From contig NZ_CP011340.1 of assembly GCF_001278075.1 (NCBI RefSeq), positions 7,189,501 to 7,253,500 of the forward strand: DNA of 64,000 nt, read 5' to 3'. A program made the translations under genes and the position numbers. Below the pieces are notes generated by a model. That model saw nothing but the letters and a program-made list of their open reading frames with translations, was not told where the DNA came from and searched no databases. Shown here piece after piece: positions 14,124 to 22,193 of this stretch. Every line of letters starts with the position of its first letter. The stretch's first letter is position 1. The DNA is from Streptomyces pristinaespiralis (GTDB lineage: Bacteria > Actinomycetota > Actinomycetes > Streptomycetales > Streptomycetaceae).

Positions 14124-14885
14124 ATGTCCACCAGCGAGCAGCGTGTGGCTGTCGTTACCGGGGGCGCGCGCGGCATCGGCGCCGCCGCCGCCGTCCGGCT
14201 CGCGGCCGACGGCCGCGCCGTAGCCGTACTCGACCTCGACGAGGCGGCCTGCAAGGACACGGTCGAGAAGATCACCGCAGCCGGCGGCAAGGCGCTCGCG
14301 GTGGGCTGCGACGTCTCCGACGCCGCGCAGGTGGAGGCCGCCGTGGCGCGCGTCGCGGCCGAGCTCGGCGCGCCGACGATCCTGGTGAACAACGCCGGTG
14401 TGCTCCGCGACAACCTGCTCTTCAAGATGAGCGAGTCCGACTGGGACACCGTGGTCAACGTGCACCTCAAGGGCGCGTTCCTGATGGCCAAGGCCTGCCA
14501 GAAGCACATGGTCGACGCCGGCTTCGGCCGGATCGTCTCCCTGTCCTCGTCCTCGGCGCTCGGCAACCGCGGCCAGGCGAACTACGCGGCGGTCAAGGCC
14601 GGCCTCCAGGGCTTCACCAAGACCCTGGCCAAGGAGCTCGGCAAGTTCGGCATCACCGCCAACGCCGTCGCCCCCGGCTTCATCGTCACCGAGATGACGG
14701 CGCAGACGGCGGCCCGTGTCGGCATGGGCTTCGAGGAGTTCCAGGCCGCCGCCGCCACCCAGATCCCCGTCCAGCGCGTGGGCCGGCCCGAGGACGTCGC
14801 GAATGCGATCGCCTTCTTCGCCGGTGACGACGCCGGATTCGTCTCCGGCCAGGTCATGTACGTGGCCGGCGGCCCGCTCAACTGA
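14124..14885 (+). CDS. SDR oxidoreductase, 3-oxoacyl-ACP reductase (FabG) type
   Basis: A 253-residue classical short-chain dehydrogenase: NAD(P) motif TGGARGIG at residues 12-19, NNAG near 92, catalytic Ser in IVSLSSSSALG, YAAVK (Tyr-Lys) near 154, and PGFIVTEM. The overall form is that of FabG-like beta-ketoacyl reductases. GAGGAGA precedes ATG 14124. A second SDR follows 17 bp downstream, so the two form an operon, probably in fatty-acid or secondary-alcohol metabolism. The inverted repeat upstream supports a lipid-linked TetR control. Confidence 0.92.
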   Translation: MSTSEQRVAVVTGGARGIGAAAAVRLAADGRAVAVLDLDEAACKDTVEKITAAGGKALAVGCDVSDAAQVEAAVARVAAELGAPTILVNNAGVLRDNLLFKMSESDWDTVVNVHLKGAFLMAKACQKHMVDAGFGRIVSLSSSSALGNRGQANYAAVKAGLQGFTKTLAKELGKFGITANAVAPGFIVTEMTAQTAARVGMGFEEFQAAAATQIPVQRVGRPEDVANAIAFFAGDDAGFVSGQVMYVAGGPLN

Positions 14886-14902
14886 ATCGGGGTCCGAACG
14901 AC

Positions 14903-15682
14903 ATGGCAGCACAGACAGCAGGCGCGGAGCAGGTCGCGGACAGCGGCAAGGTCGCGCTGATCACCGGCGCGAGCCGGGGCATCGGGTACGGCATCGCGGA
15001 GGCGCTCGTCGCCCGCGGCGACCGGGTGTGCATCACCGGCCGCGGCGAGGAGGCCCTGAAGGAGGCCGTGGAGCGGCTCGGCGCCGACCGGGTCATCGCC
15101 GTGGCGGGCAAGGCCCACGACGAGGCCCACCAGGCGGCGGCGGTCGAGCGCACGATGGAGGCCTTCGGCCGCGTCGACTTCCTGGTCAACAACGCCGGCA
15201 CCAACCCGGTCTTCGGCCCGATCGCCGAACTCGACCTGAACGTGGCGCGCAAGGTCTACGAGACCAACGTGATCTCCGCCCTCGGCTTCGCGCAGCAGAC
15301 ATGGAAGGCATGGCAGAAGGAGAACGGCGGTGCGATCGTGAACATCGCCTCGGTCGCCGGTGTCTCCGCGTCGCCCTTCATCGGTGCGTACGGCATGAGC
15401 AAGGCGGCCATGGTCAACCTGACGCTCCAGCTGGCGCACGAGCTCGCGCCGTCCGTACGCGTCAACGCCATCGCCCCCGCGGTGATCAAGACCAAGTTCG
15501 CGGAGGCGCTCTACGAGGGCCGGGAGGCCGAGGCGGCCGCCGCCTACCCGCTGGGGCGGCTCGGGGTGCCTTCGGACATCGGTGGCGCCGCCGCGTTCCT
15601 CACGTCCGAGCAGTCGGACTGGATCACGGGGCAGACGCTCGTCGTGGACGGCGGTATCTTCCTCAACGCGGGCGTCCACTGA
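14903..15682 (+). CDS. SDR family oxidoreductase
   Basis: A 259-residue short-chain dehydrogenase: TGASRGIGYGIAEAL near residue 21, NNAGTNPVFGP near 95, IVNIASVAG with the catalytic Ser, YGMSK (Tyr-Lys) near 160, and PAVIKTKFAEALYEGRE. The TNPVFGP loop is frequent in SDRs that act on acyl or steroid-like ketones. It is the second gene of the SDR pair and has a short N-terminal extension before the Rossmann fold. Two hairpins follow. Confidence 0.92.
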   Translation: MAAQTAGAEQVADSGKVALITGASRGIGYGIAEALVARGDRVCITGRGEEALKEAVERLGADRVIAVAGKAHDEAHQAAAVERTMEAFGRVDFLVNNAGTNPVFGPIAELDLNVARKVYETNVISALGFAQQTWKAWQKENGGAIVNIASVAGVSASPFIGAYGMSKAAMVNLTLQLAHELAPSVRVNAIAPAVIKTKFAEALYEGREAEAAAAYPLGRLGVPSDIGGAAAFLTSEQSDWITGQTLVVDGGIFLNAGVH

Positions 15683-15692
15683 CGCCCATCGG

Positions 15693-15708
15693 ACCGCCCT
15701 GAGGCGGT
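15693..15708 (+). terminator. Short hairpin after the SDR pair
   Basis: ACCGCC-CTGA-GGCGGT followed by TTGTT, 11 bp after the stop. It is the only terminator here with a recognisable T tract. Confidence 0.6.
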
Positions 15709-15729
15709 TTGTTCCTGAATGATCCAAGT

Positions 15730-15763
15730 GCCCCGCCGGGCCTCCAGGTTGACCCGGCGGGGC
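15730..15763. terminator. 11-bp GC hairpin before the lipoprotein gene
   Basis: GCCCCGCCGGG (15730-15740) pairs perfectly with CCCGGCGGGGC (15753-15763) around a 12-base loop. It probably ends leftover SDR transcription; it could also be part of the next leader. Confidence 0.65.
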
Positions 15764-15809
15764 GCTGCGGTATGGTTCGCCGACCCATGGCTGAACGAGG
15801 AGCGTGCAC

Positions 15810-17384
15810 GTGTTCTACCGGACCTGTCTGCAGGCCGCTGCAGCCCTAGCGTCCATATCTCTGCTGGCGGGGTGCGGCCTGTTCTCGGACGAGGACGCCG
15901 ACCGTGAACAGAAGATCTCCGTCGGTACGACCAGCGAGCCGAGCACTCTCGACCCGGCTGCCGCCTGGGACGGTTCGTGGGAGCTGTACCGGAACGTCTT
16001 CCAGACCCTGGTGAGCTTCCCGACGGGGAGCACCGTGCCGCAGTCCGACGCGGCCGAGTGCCGCTTCGCCGACACCGCCAACAAGGTCTTCGAGTGCGAG
16101 CTGCGGGAGGGTCTCACCTTCACCAACGGCGACAAGCTCGACGCCACCGCGGTCAAGCACTCCATCGACCGCATCCGGACCATCGCCGTGCAGGGTGGTC
16201 CGAAGGGTCTGCTGGGGTCGCTCGACAAGGTGGAGACGACCGGTGACCGCATTGTGACCTTCCGGCTCAAGACGGCCGACGCCACGTTCCCGTTCATCCT
16301 CGCCACCCCGGCCATGTCGATCGTGCCGCCCTCCGAGTACCCGGCCGACAAGCTCCGTGAGGACGGCAAGCTCACCGGCTCCGGCCCGTACGCCCTGGCC
16401 TCCTACGAGAAGGGCGAGCGGGCCGAGCTGACCCGCTTCGCCAAGTACAAGGGCTTCGCCAAGATCAAGAACGACGCGGTGACGATCCGCTACTTCCAGG
16501 ACTCCGCCCTCATGATGACGGCCCTGAAGAAGCAGGAGATCGACGCGATCAACCGCGGTCTGACCGCGGAGCAGGTCGTCGAACTCCAGGAGAAGAAGCC
16601 GGAGAACGATCACCTCCAGCTCGTCGAGACGGTCGGCGCCGACATCCGCTACCTCGTTTTCAACCCGTCCGACCCGGGCGCCGGCAAGCTGGCGGTGCGC
16701 CGAGCGATCGCCCAGATCGTCGACCGCGGCGCGCTGGTGGAGAAGGTCTACAAGGGCACGGCGGAGCCGCTGTACTCGATGGTCCCCAAGGGCATCGCCG
16801 GGCACACCACCGAGTTCTTCGACCGCTACGGCGAGCCGGACGTCAAGAAGGCGGAGGAGATCCTCGAGGACGCGGGCATCACCGAGCCCGTGTCGCTGAG
16901 CTTCTGGTACACCACCGACCGGTACGGCTCCGCGACGGCTCCCGAGTTCGCCGAGCTCAAGCGGCAGCTCGAGGCGACCGGCCTGTTCAAGATCTCCATC
17001 CAGGGCAAGCCGTGGGCCGAGTTCCAGAAGGGCTACCAGGCGGGCCAGTACCCGGTCTTCGGCCGTGGCTGGTTCCCGGACTTCCCGGACCCGGACAACT
17101 TCATCGCGCCGTTCGTCGGCCCGAACAACGTCCTCGGCACCCCGTACGAGGCGCCCGAGATCTCCGAGCAGCTCGTGCAGTCCCGGCGTGAGAGCGACCG
17201 CGGAGCGGTCACCAAGCAGTTCGAGAAGGCGCAGGAGATCCTCGTCGACGACGTTCGCCTGCTGCCGCTGTGGCAGGGCAAACTGTACGTGGCGGCCAGC
17301 GAGGAGATCGGCGGCGGCGAGCGTTCGCTCGACCCGCAGACCGTCATGCAGGTGTGGGAGCTGTACCGCAAGGCCAGCTGGTAG
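15810..17384 (+). CDS. Oligopeptide-type ABC substrate-binding lipoprotein
   Basis: A 524-residue extracytoplasmic solute-binding protein of family 5 (DppA/OppA type). A short signal sequence ends in the lipobox SLLAGCG, so Cys is lipid-modified and the protein is anchored outside the membrane. The family signature region is VGTTSEPSTLDPAAAWDGS. GTG 15810 is preferred to GTG 15804 because GAGGAG is 8 rather than 2 bases away. No permease or ATPase gene is nearby, so it is an orphan receptor that must share a transporter encoded elsewhere. Confidence 0.93.
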   Translation: MFYRTCLQAAAALASISLLAGCGLFSDEDADREQKISVGTTSEPSTLDPAAAWDGSWELYRNVFQTLVSFPTGSTVPQSDAAECRFADTANKVFECELREGLTFTNGDKLDATAVKHSIDRIRTIAVQGGPKGLLGSLDKVETTGDRIVTFRLKTADATFPFILATPAMSIVPPSEYPADKLREDGKLTGSGPYALASYEKGERAELTRFAKYKGFAKIKNDAVTIRYFQDSALMMTALKKQEIDAINRGLTAEQVVELQEKKPENDHLQLVETVGADIRYLVFNPSDPGAGKLAVRRAIAQIVDRGALVEKVYKGTAEPLYSMVPKGIAGHTTEFFDRYGEPDVKKAEEILEDAGITEPVSLSFWYTTDRYGSATAPEFAELKRQLEATGLFKISIQGKPWAEFQKGYQAGQYPVFGRGWFPDFPDPDNFIAPFVGPNNVLGTPYEAPEISEQLVQSRRESDRGAVTKQFEKAQEILVDDVRLLPLWQGKLYVAASEEIGGGERSLDPQTVMQVWELYRKASW

Positions 17385-17404
17385 CGCTGTCAGTGCCCCC
17401 GGGT

Positions 17405-17440
17405 AGGTTCTGAGATCCCGGTTCCGTGATCTCGGAACCT
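17405..17440. terminator. 13-bp hairpin after the lipoprotein gene
   Basis: AGGTTCTGAGATC (17405-17417) pairs with GATCTCGGAACCT (17428-17440), one G-T pair, 10-base loop. It lies 21 bp after the lipoprotein stop and 24 bp before the ung start. Confidence 0.7.
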
Positions 17441-17463
17441 GCCCTCAGACGGAGGTTGTTGAC

Positions 17464-18147
17464 GTGACCGACACCGACTTGCTGCCCGAGTCCTGGCGCG
17501 GCGTCCTCGGCGAAGAGCTGCAGAAGCCGTACTTCAAGGAGCTCACCGAGTTCGTCGAGAAGGAGCGGGCCAACGGGCCGGTGTATCCGCCGAGCGCGGA
17601 GGTGTTCGCCGCACTGGAGGCCACGCCGTACGAGCGGGTGAAGGTGCTCATCCTCGGCCAGGACCCGTACCACGGCGAGGGCCAGGGGCACGGTCTCTGC
17701 TTCTCGGTGCGGCCGGGCGTCAAGACCCCGCCGTCCTTGCGCAACATCTACAAGGAGATGCAGAGCGAGCTCGGCCACCCGGTCCCGGACAACGGCTATC
17801 TCATGCCGTGGGCGCGCCAAGGCGTGCTGCTGCTCAACGCGGTGCTGACCGTCCGGGCCGGCGAGGCCAACTCCCACAAGGGCAAGGGCTGGGAGAAGGT
17901 GACCGACGCGGTGATCCGCGCGGTGGCCTCCCGGCCGGACCCGGCCGTCTTCGTCCTGTGGGGCAACTACGCGCAGAAGAAGCTGCCGCTCATCGACGAG
18001 GAGCGGCATGCCGTGGTGAAGGGGGCGCACCCCTCGCCGCTGTCCGCGAAGAAGTTCTTCGGCTCGCGGCCGTTCACCCAGATCAACGAGGCCGTCGCCG
18101 CGCAGGGCCACGAGCCCATCGACTGGCGCATCCCCGACATCGGCTGA
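17464..18147 (+). CDS. ung: Uracil-DNA glycosylase (family 1)
   Basis: A 227-residue Ung. The water-activating motif GQDPYHG is at residues 65-71, the uracil-specific LLLNAVLTVR near 122-131, and the DNA-intercalation motif HPSPLS at 189-194. It removes uracil from DNA, which arises by cytosine deamination, a frequent lesion in GC-rich genomes. GTG 17464 is preceded by GGAGG. The full family length is present. Confidence 0.98.
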   Translation: MTDTDLLPESWRGVLGEELQKPYFKELTEFVEKERANGPVYPPSAEVFAALEATPYERVKVLILGQDPYHGEGQGHGLCFSVRPGVKTPPSLRNIYKEMQSELGHPVPDNGYLMPWARQGVLLLNAVLTVRAGEANSHKGKGWEKVTDAVIRAVASRPDPAVFVLWGNYAQKKLPLIDEERHAVVKGAHPSPLSAKKFFGSRPFTQINEAVAAQGHEPIDWRIPDIG

Positions 18148-18267
18148 ATCGGCGCACCCGGCTGACAGGCCGGGGCCGCCGCCCGAGCCTGTGCGGGATC
18201 GGCCCCGGCGGCGGCTAGCGTCGGTTTCCTCAAGCAGCACTTCGCCGCGGACGAGGAGGCCACAGTG

Positions 18268-18735
18268 ATGGAGCAGCAGGAGGCGTCGCAGGACATCGTC
18301 ATGACCAGGATCGGGCAGGCGATGATGCTGCTGCACGGGGGAGACCGCGAGGAGGCGCGCAATCGCTTCGCCCTGCTCTGGTCGGAGATCGGCGAGGAGG
18401 GGGACGCCCTGCACCGCTGCACACTCGCCCACTGCATGGCGGACGTCCAGGACGACCCGGCGGACGAGCTGGCCTGGGATCTGCGTGCCCTGTCGGCGGC
18501 CGACGGGCTGAGCGACGAACGGCTCGCCCGGCACCAGACGCTCGCTGTGCGGGCCCTGTACCCCTCGCTCCATCTGAATCTGGCGGCGGACTACGTCAAG
18601 CTGCGCCGCCCCGAGGAGGCGCGCGCCCATCTGGACCGGGCACGCGCGTCCACGGACGCCCTGGGGGACGACGGCTACGGCCGCGGGGTGCGGGCCGCCA
18701 TCGACCGCCTGGAGCGCACCCTACGGGCCGGCTGA
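18268..18735 (+). CDS. Uncharacterised helical protein with TPR-like end
   Basis: A 155-residue all-helical, acidic protein. IGQAMMLLHGGDREEARNRF and LNLAADYVKLRRPEEARAHL are tetratricopeptide-like helix pairs; between them DALHRCTLAHCMAD has two cysteines. No catalytic motif is seen. AGGAGG lies 8 bases before ATG 18268; GTG 18265 is also possible. It follows ung after 120 bp, but nothing ties the two functionally. Confidence 0.8.
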   Translation: MEQQEASQDIVMTRIGQAMMLLHGGDREEARNRFALLWSEIGEEGDALHRCTLAHCMADVQDDPADELAWDLRALSAADGLSDERLARHQTLAVRALYPSLHLNLAADYVKLRRPEEARAHLDRARASTDALGDDGYGRGVRAAIDRLERTLRAG

Positions 18736-18757
18736 GCCGCCTGCCGGTCCCGCCGGG

Positions 18758-19270
18758 TCACTCGCCCGTGACACCGTCGATGTGTTCGCGCAGCAGGTCG
18801 GCGTGGCCGTTGTGGCGGGCGTACTCCTCGATCATGTGGGTGAGGATCCAGCGCAGGCTGAACGGCTCACCGCCACGGCCGCGGGACAGGGACAGGTCGT
18901 CGAGTCCGTGCGCTTCGGTGACCTTGCGGGCATCGGCGACCTGGGTGAGCCAGGTCGCGTGCGCCTCGGCCCAGGTGTCCTGCGCGGTCACATGGAAGTC
19001 CCTGTCCCCGTCCTCCTCCGTGGAGTACAGGTCGGGCAGGTCCTCGTCCTCCATGATCTCGCGGAACCAGTAGCGCTCGACCTCGGCGAGGTGGCGTACG
19101 AGGCCCAGCAGGGTGAGCTCGGAGGGCGCCAGCGCGGCCGTCCGCAGCTGTGCGTCGTCCAGACCGGCGCACTTCATGATCAGCGTCTCGCGGTGGTAGT
19201 CCAGGAAGCCTTCCAGCATGGCGCGTTCGTCGGCGGTGGTGGACGGCTCGGTACGTGTATCGGTGGTCAT
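18758..19270 (-). CDS. DinB-like (DUF664) four-helix protein
   Basis: A 170-residue protein of the DinB/YfiT superfamily. LTLLGLVRHLAEVERYWFRE carries the first metal-type His, and LRWILTHMIEEYARHNGHAD carries two more, the three-His pattern of this fold. Some actinobacterial relatives are mycothiol- or bacillithiol-dependent transferases, so a thiol S-transferase role is possible but unproven. ATG 19270 has AGGA at 9 bases; ATG 19279 is less likely. Confidence 0.85.
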   Translation of the reverse strand: MTTDTRTEPSTTADERAMLEGFLDYHRETLIMKCAGLDDAQLRTAALAPSELTLLGLVRHLAEVERYWFREIMEDEDLPDLYSTEEDGDRDFHVTAQDTWAEAHATWLTQVADARKVTEAHGLDDLSLSRGRGGEPFSLRWILTHMIEEYARHNGHADLLREHIDGVTGE

Positions 19271-19310
19271 GACGATCATCCTGCGTCACCTCCCGCTTTA
19301 CGGCCACGAG

Positions 19311-19925
19311 TTATTCGCTTTGTCCGGTTTGTGGGCCGAGCATGCCGCGCAACAACTCCTGGAACCCTTGGCGCAGTTCCTCCGCGCTCGGTACCGCCGC
19401 GTGGTAGGAGCCGACGGCGCAGGCGAACATCAGCCCCTCGCACCATGCGACGAGGGACAGGGCGTGCCGTTCCGGCTCCGGCGAACCCGCCTCTGCCATC
19501 AGCGCGTTGAGCGGGGCACGGAAGCGGCTGCCCGTCCGGTCGTAGAACTCGCGCAGCTCCGGGCGCCGGGTGGCCTCCAGGGCCAGCTCGTAGCGGGCGA
19601 CGAGCAGTTCGGGGTGACCCGTCAGATAGCGGTGCAGCGCGAGCGCCATGGCGTCCAGCAGGTCGCCCCTGCCGCCCATGGCCGACGGCAACTCCGCCAC
19701 GGTGAGGACGGCCGCCTCGCGGTCCGCCAGCCTGCGCACCGCCGCCTCGAGCAGTGCCTGGCGGGTGCGGGCGTGGTTGGAGGTCGAGCCCTGGGGCAGA
19801 CCCGCCGCCTCGTCCACGGCGCGGTGGGTGAGCCCGCGCATGCCGCGCTCGGCGAGGAGCGCGAGCGCGGTGTCGGCGATGAGTTCTGCCCGAGGGGCGC
19901 CGGGCGGGGCGGTGCGTGCGGCCAT
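19311..19925 (-). CDS. TetR-family repressor of the divergent monooxygenase
   Basis: A 204-residue TetR protein. The N-terminal helix-turn-helix covers residues 12-58 (ELIADTALALLAERG ... LTHRAVDEAAGLPQGSTSNH). The C-terminal part is helical and Ala/Leu-rich, the ligand and dimer domain. It is divergent from the FAD monooxygenase at 20009. The intergenic region has two copies of ACTACA-GG-TGTAGT, so it most likely represses both genes until a small aromatic or antibiotic-like ligand binds. Confidence 0.93.
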   Translation of the reverse strand: MAARTAPPGAPRAELIADTALALLAERGMRGLTHRAVDEAAGLPQGSTSNHARTRQALLEAAVRRLADREAAVLTVAELPSAMGGRGDLLDAMALALHRYLTGHPELLVARYELALEATRRPELREFYDRTGSRFRAPLNALMAEAGSPEPERHALSLVAWCEGLMFACAVGSYHAAVPSAEELRQGFQELLRGMLGPQTGQSE

Positions 19926-19945
19926 GCGGTCAATCTACCGTCGCA

Positions 19946-19959
19946 ACTACAGGTGTAGT
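19946..19959. promoter_or_regulatory. TetR operator copy 1
   Basis: ACTACA-GG-TGTAGT, perfect six-base arms, 20 bp upstream of the tetR start. The identical element recurs 29 bp downstream, which makes a shared regulator very likely. Confidence 0.75.
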
Positions 19960-19974
19960 AGCGTTGGCCGTGTC

Positions 19975-19988
19975 ACTACAGGTGTAGT
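19975..19988. promoter_or_regulatory. TetR operator copy 2
   Basis: The second ACTACA-GG-TGTAGT copy, 20 bp before the monooxygenase start, so the two sites are arranged symmetrically between the divergent genes. Confidence 0.75.
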
Positions 19989-20008
19989 TACCGAGTGAAG
20001 GAGCAGAC

Positions 20009-21259
20009 ATGCCCGTACCGCGGAAAACCGCTCACGCCGTCGTCGTCGGCAGCGGGATCGGCGGCCTCACCGCGGCCGTCGCCCTGCGGCAGCACGGCTG
20101 GCAGGTCACCGTCCTGGAGAGGGCCGCGTCCCTCGAGCCCGTCGGCGCGGGCATCGGGCTCGCCCCCAACTCCCAGCGCGCGCTCGACGTCGTCGGACTC
20201 GGCGACGAGATCCGCGGCCTGGCCGCCTGGCAGGGCGCCGGCGGGATGCGGAACCCGGCCGGCCGCTGGCTGTCCCGCACCGACAGCGGCGCCGCCGCCG
20301 AACGCTTCGGCGGGCCTCTCGTGCTCGTCCACCGCGCCACCCTGATCGACCGGATCGCCCGCAGACTGCCCGAGGGCACCGTCCGCACCGGCTGCCCCGG
20401 CGAACTGGCCGACGCGGGCATCGCCGGCGGCCGCCCCGCCCGGGTGACCACCCCCGACGGCGACATCGAGGCTGACCTCGTCATCGGCGCCGACGGTATC
20501 CACTCCGCGGTGCGCCGTGCCCTCTTCCCCGCCCACCCGGGGCCCGCCTACTCCGGGCTGACCACCTGGCGCGTGGTCGTCCCCGCGCCGGAGCTGCCCT
20601 TCGAACCGCACGAGACCTGGGGCCCCGGCTCCCTGTGGGGGACCCAGCCCCTCAAGGACGGCCGCGTCTACGCCTACGCGGCGGCCACCGCCCCGCAGGG
20701 CGGCAAGGCACCCGACGGTGAGAAGGCCGAACTGCTGCGCAGGTTCGGCGACTGGCACGACCCCGTCCCCGGCATCATCGCCGCCGCCGCACCGAAGAGC
20801 GTGCTCCGCAACGACGTCCACCACATGATCCGGCCGCTGCCCGCCTACCACCGCGGCCGTACCGTGCTCCTCGGCGACGCCGCCCACGCCATGGCCCCGA
20901 CGCTCGGCCAGGGCGGCAACCAGGCCATCGAGGACGCGATCGTCCTCGCCCACCACACGGCCACCGGCCTCGACCTCGGCGCCGGGCTCGCCGCCTACAG
21001 CGCGGAGCGGCAGCCGCGCACCGCGGCGATCGTCCGCAAGTCGGCACAGGTCGCCCGGCTGATGTCGCTGAGCGGCACACCCGCGGTCGCCGTCCGCGAC
21101 GCCCTCATGTCCACCGTCTCCCGTCTCGGCCCCGGCCTGGTCCTGCGGACCTTCGACGGCATCGCCGACTGGCGGCCACCACGGCGCACGTATGCTGCCG
21201 GAGCACAGGACGCGCACGGAGAGCCGGGCGCGCACGAAGAACGACCGGCACGGCGGTGA
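20009..21259 (+). CDS. FAD-dependent aromatic monooxygenase (PHBH type)
   Basis: A 416-residue group A flavin monooxygenase. The FAD fold begins VVVGSGIGGLTAAVAL near residue 12; GADGIHSAVR supplies the DG motif; GDAAHAMAPTLGQGGNQAIE binds the FAD ribityl near 290. These enzymes hydroxylate aromatic or polyketide substrates using NAD(P)H. Twin TetR operators lie upstream and the regulator is divergent, a common layout for resistance or catabolic monooxygenases. The Gfo/Idh gene starts 28 bp downstream on the same strand. Confidence 0.93.
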   Translation: MPVPRKTAHAVVVGSGIGGLTAAVALRQHGWQVTVLERAASLEPVGAGIGLAPNSQRALDVVGLGDEIRGLAAWQGAGGMRNPAGRWLSRTDSGAAAERFGGPLVLVHRATLIDRIARRLPEGTVRTGCPGELADAGIAGGRPARVTTPDGDIEADLVIGADGIHSAVRRALFPAHPGPAYSGLTTWRVVVPAPELPFEPHETWGPGSLWGTQPLKDGRVYAYAAATAPQGGKAPDGEKAELLRRFGDWHDPVPGIIAAAAPKSVLRNDVHHMIRPLPAYHRGRTVLLGDAAHAMAPTLGQGGNQAIEDAIVLAHHTATGLDLGAGLAAYSAERQPRTAAIVRKSAQVARLMSLSGTPAVAVRDALMSTVSRLGPGLVLRTFDGIADWRPPRRTYAAGAQDAHGEPGAHEERPARR

Positions 21260-21287
21260 GCCGGCCGGGCATGTGAGGGGGAACCCC

Positions 21288-22193
21288 GTGAAGGTCGGCT
21301 GCATCGGGCTCGGCGACATCGCGCGCAAGGCGTACCTGCCGGTGCTCACCACTCTGCCCGGGGTCGAGCTGCACCTGCACACCCGCACGCCGGCCACCCT
21401 GACCCGGACCGCGGAGACCCACCACATCCCCCCCGAGCGCTGCCACACCGACCTCGGCTCCCTCCTCGCCCAGGGGCTGGACGCGGCGTTCGTCCACGCG
21501 TCGACCTCCGCCCACGCCGAGATCGTCACCCGGCTGCTCGAGGCCGGCGTGGCGACCTACGTCGACAAGCCGCTCGCCTACGAACTGGCCGACTCCGAAC
21601 GGCTCGTGGCGCTGGCGGAGGAGCGCGGCACCAGCCTCGCCGTCGGTTTCAACCGCAGGTTCGCCCCCGGCTACGCCCAGTGCCTCGAGCACCCGCGCGA
21701 ACTGATCCTGATGCAGAAGAACCGCGTCGGCCTCCCCGAGGACCCGCGCACCCTCGTGCTCGACGACTTCATCCATGTCGTGGACACCCTGCGCTTCCTC
21801 CTTCCGGGAACCGTCGACCACACCGACGTACGGGCACGCGTCGTCGACGGGCTGATGCACCACATCGTGCTCCAGCTGTCGGGGGACGGATTCACCGCCA
21901 TCGGCGTCATGAACCGGATGAGCGGCTCGACGGAGGAGATCCTCGAGGTCTCGGGGCAGGACTCCAAGCGCGAGGTGCGCAACCTCGCCGAGATCGTCGA
22001 CCACAAGGGCCAGCCCAGCGTCCGGCGGCGCGGCGACTGGGTGCCGGTGGCCCGCCAGCGCGGCATCGAGCAGGTCGTGCACTCCTTCCTCGACTCCGTA
22101 CGTGCGGGGAAGGTCCTCAGCGCACAGGACGCCTTGAGGACTCACGAGTTGTGCGAGCGGGTGGTCCGGCTCGCCCTGGAGCAGGCCGCCTGA
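21288..22193 (+). CDS. Gfo/Idh/MocA-family oxidoreductase
   Basis: A 301-residue protein with the NAD(P) motif VGCIGLGDIARKAYLP at the N-terminus and the sugar-dehydrogenase signature VDKPLAYELADS near residue 98. The C-terminal sheet domain is shorter than in many members. GAGGGGGAA precedes GTG 21288. Its last 77 bases overlap the 3' end of the convergent lnt gene. Substrate is unknown; the 28-bp distance to the monooxygenase suggests co-transcription. Confidence 0.9.
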   Translation: MKVGCIGLGDIARKAYLPVLTTLPGVELHLHTRTPATLTRTAETHHIPPERCHTDLGSLLAQGLDAAFVHASTSAHAEIVTRLLEAGVATYVDKPLAYELADSERLVALAEERGTSLAVGFNRRFAPGYAQCLEHPRELILMQKNRVGLPEDPRTLVLDDFIHVVDTLRFLLPGTVDHTDVRARVVDGLMHHIVLQLSGDGFTAIGVMNRMSGSTEEILEVSGQDSKREVRNLAEIVDHKGQPSVRRRGDWVPVARQRGIEQVVHSFLDSVRAGKVLSAQDALRTHELCERVVRLALEQAA

